Shown in pieces: positions 62,467 through 64,000 of a stretch of DNA of 64,000 nt. The number at the start of each line of letters is the position of its first letter. Positions within the stretch are counted from its first letter, which is position 1. Source of the DNA: Flavobacterium muglaense (GTDB taxonomy: Bacteria > Bacteroidota > Bacteroidia > Flavobacteriales > Flavobacteriaceae). Both the position numbers and the translations under genes were made by a program. Where the stretch lies: assembly GCF_014305155.1 (NCBI RefSeq), contig NZ_JACRUK010000004.1, positions 1-64,000 of the forward strand, in the 5' to 3' direction. The notes under the pieces were generated by a model that ran no database searches, was not told the DNA's origin, and worked only from the letters and a program-made list of their open reading frames with translations.

Positions 62467-64000
62467 ATGAGTACAAAGTCAACAACAGGGATTTGGAAAG
62501 TGATTTCTGCATCCTCAATGGGAACAATGATTGAATGGTATGACTTCTACATTTTTGGGAGTTTAGCAACTTTATTGTCCACCAAGTTTTTCCCACCCGA
62601 TAACCCAACGGCAGCCTTCCTATCCACGCTTGCAACCTTTGCGGCAGGATTTGTAGTACGCCCTTTTGGAGCATTATTCTTTGGTAGATTAGGCGATTTA
62701 ATAGGTCGAAAATACACCTTTATGGTCACCTTACTATTGATGGGTGGCGCAACATTTTTAATTGGTTGTGTACCAAGCTACGAAACTATTGGCTTTATGG
62801 CACCAACATTAGTATTGATACTAAGATTATTACAAGGTTTAGCCCTAGGTGGTGAATATGGAGGAGCCGCAACCTATGTTGCTGAGCACTCCCCTACCAA
62901 CAGAAGAGGTTTTTTCACTTCTTGGATTCAAACTACTGCAACCGTAGGTTTATTTATATCACTTATCGTTATCTATATTGTAAGACACTCATTAACCAAA
63001 GAAGAATTTTCTGATTGGGGATGGAGAATACCGTTCTGGGCTTCAATTATCATGATTGTGGTATCATTTGTCATCAGAAGAAACATGCACGAATCTCCTG
63101 TATTTGCTAAAGTAAAGGAAGATGGTGAAATCTCTAAAAATCCCTTAAAAGAAAGTTTTGGAAACAAATTAAACTTCAAATTTGTATTGTTGGCTTTATT
63201 TGGAGCAACAATGGGACAAGGTGTAATCTGGTACACTGGACAATTCTACGCCATGAGTTTTATCGAAAAAACCATGAGTATTGACAAAGATATATCCGAT
63301 AATATCATGTTGATATCTTTGGCTTTAGGAACACCGTTTTTTGTATTATTTGGATGGTTATCTGATAAAATGAGTCGAAAATGGATAATGATGTTTGGAA
63401 TGCTTATCGCGATTTTTGCCTATCGTCCTATTTATACGTCTATGTACGAATCTGCCAACGAAAAATCAATGAAAGCGGCCGGAAGCGCAGTTGTTCTAGA
63501 CAGTTGTAAAGTAATTGGAAGCACCATTGCTGATATCAAAACCGAAGACGACAAAAAGGATCCTTCGATTAAAAAAACCAAAATTCTTTTAGTCACTAAA
63601 ACCGACTCATTATACAATACGGGAGCTAAATTTCATTATACTAAAACAGATACTTTGTACGCAGCAAATCCAATTGTGTTTGATGCTAAAGCAAATGATA
63701 AAAATGAAACTTGGATCAAATACACTACTACCGATGGAGCGACAACCACGATCAATACTTTCAAACTCAAAAACGGTATAAAAGCAGACGAAAAACCTAT
63801 AAAAGTAGATACACTAGCGGCCTTTACCTTAAAAACGTTCACTGAAGGAGCGGGACTTAAGCACCACCCAGCAGGTATCAGTTTGAAAAAAGGAACCGAA
63901 GTCGTAAAACAAATTACTGATGATACGAAATGGCATTTGATCTGGATGGTATTCATTCAAGTATTGTTTGTGACTATGGTTTATGGACCTATTGCCGCTT
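62467..64000 (+). CDS. MFS transporter, MHS (metabolite:H+ symporter)-like, cut by window end
   Basis: A frame of at least 511 codons is open to the right edge. The start MSTKSTTGIWKVISASSMGTMIEWYDFYIF, GRLGDLIGRKYTF (motif A), LILRLLQGLALGGEYGGAATYVAEHSP and RGFFTSWIQTTATVG are typical of MHS transporters such as ProP and ShiA. After about helix 8 (LSDKMSRKWIMMFG) there is an unusual hydrophilic insertion of about 165 residues (near 320-485). It starts at DSCKVIGSTIADIKTED and runs to KKGTEVVKQITDDT. Helices resume at WHLIWMVFIQVLF. The insertion has a beta-sheet-like, Thr/Lys/Asp-rich character. Its side of the membrane is uncertain. Confidence 0.92.
   Translation, partial: MSTKSTTGIWKVISASSMGTMIEWYDFYIFGSLATLLSTKFFPPDNPTAAFLSTLATFAAGFVVRPFGALFFGRLGDLIGRKYTFMVTLLLMGGATFLIGCVPSYETIGFMAPTLVLILRLLQGLALGGEYGGAATYVAEHSPTNRRGFFTSWIQTTATVGLFISLIVIYIVRHSLTKEEFSDWGWRIPFWASIIMIVVSFVIRRNMHESPVFAKVKEDGEISKNPLKESFGNKLNFKFVLLALFGATMGQGVIWYTGQFYAMSFIEKTMSIDKDISDNIMLISLALGTPFFVLFGWLSDKMSRKWIMMFGMLIAIFAYRPIYTSMYESANEKSMKAAGSAVVLDSCKVIGSTIADIKTEDDKKDPSIKKTKILLVTKTDSLYNTGAKFHYTKTDTLYAANPIVFDAKANDKNETWIKYTTTDGATTTINTFKLKNGIKADEKPIKVDTLAAFTLKTFTEGAGLKHHPAGISLKKGTEVVKQITDDTKWHLIWMVFIQVLFVTMVYGPIAA

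Noticed and set aside
1-64000. CRISPR arrays, prophage, restriction or other defence systems
   Set aside because: No regularly spaced repeats, phage structural genes or defence-type domains were seen; the region is mainly core metabolism and envelope genes.

Overview
This window is a stretch of core chromosome from a member of the Bacteroidota, almost certainly a Flavobacterium or close relative. The evidence is AT-rich DNA, promoters of the Bacteroidota type (TTG/TTTTG, about 20 nt, TAnnTTTG), DUF5686 and GYDIA-kinase proteins, a PorT/SprT-like type IX secretion component, a lipidated TamA-like protein, and menaquinone and mevalonate pathway genes. Gene order is dense, with many overlapping starts and stops. 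There is no rRNA, no CRISPR array and no prophage. Mobile DNA is limited to the tail of an IS1595-type transposase at the left edge and one InsA-like stand-alone gene near the right end.

Layout. 1-1931: transposase tail, a secreted protein of unknown role, deoxynucleoside kinase. 2029-5252 (minus): a compact SPFH / zinc-ribbon / coiled-coil / unknown-domain operon with a DUF4870 membrane protein upstream. 5476-7299: a TPR-transmembrane-HTH regulator reading away from that block. 7388-14417 (minus): membrane pyrophosphatase with a cysteine-rich tail, soluble pyrophosphatase, a DUF5686 outer-membrane protein and pyruvate dehydrogenase E1 beta. 14684-19518: electron-transfer flavoprotein, a DUF151 nuclease, thymidylate synthase and dihydrofolate reductase. 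20106-24914: menaquinone methyltransferase, PorT/SprT, an rRNA/tRNA methyltransferase and the TamA-like lipoprotein. 24982-30034: aldolase, AccD, an ABC permease, PurH. 30090-35718: the rod-shape cluster mreBCD-PBP2-rodA. 35727-38924: a secreted nuclease and a tail-specific protease. 39120-43958: SurE, a small membrane protein, LpxB, an NlpC/P60 hydrolase, ComEC. 43961-51256 (minus): DPP-IV peptidase, three tandem POT peptide transporters and a thioredoxin, which looks like a peptide-scavenging operon. 51437-53714: HMG-CoA reductase and a GHMP kinase of the mevalonate pathway. 53819-60083 (minus): PpiD-like foldase, CorC-like protein, LptC, a FadL-like porin, CoaX. 60210-64000: tRNA-Phe, the InsA-like DNA-binding protein, a porin and an MFS transporter that runs off the end.

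The genes mostly serve envelope building (mreBCD, PBP2, rodA, lpxB, lptC, TamA-like, PpiD, PorT), central metabolism and nucleotide synthesis. The least explained parts are the SPFH/zinc-ribbon operon with its leader hairpin, the TPR-HTH regulator with a tandem 11-bp repeat in its divergent promoter region, and the InsA-like/porin/MFS group at the right end. I saw no clear defence system or large novel locus; the SPFH operon is the best candidate for an undescribed system.
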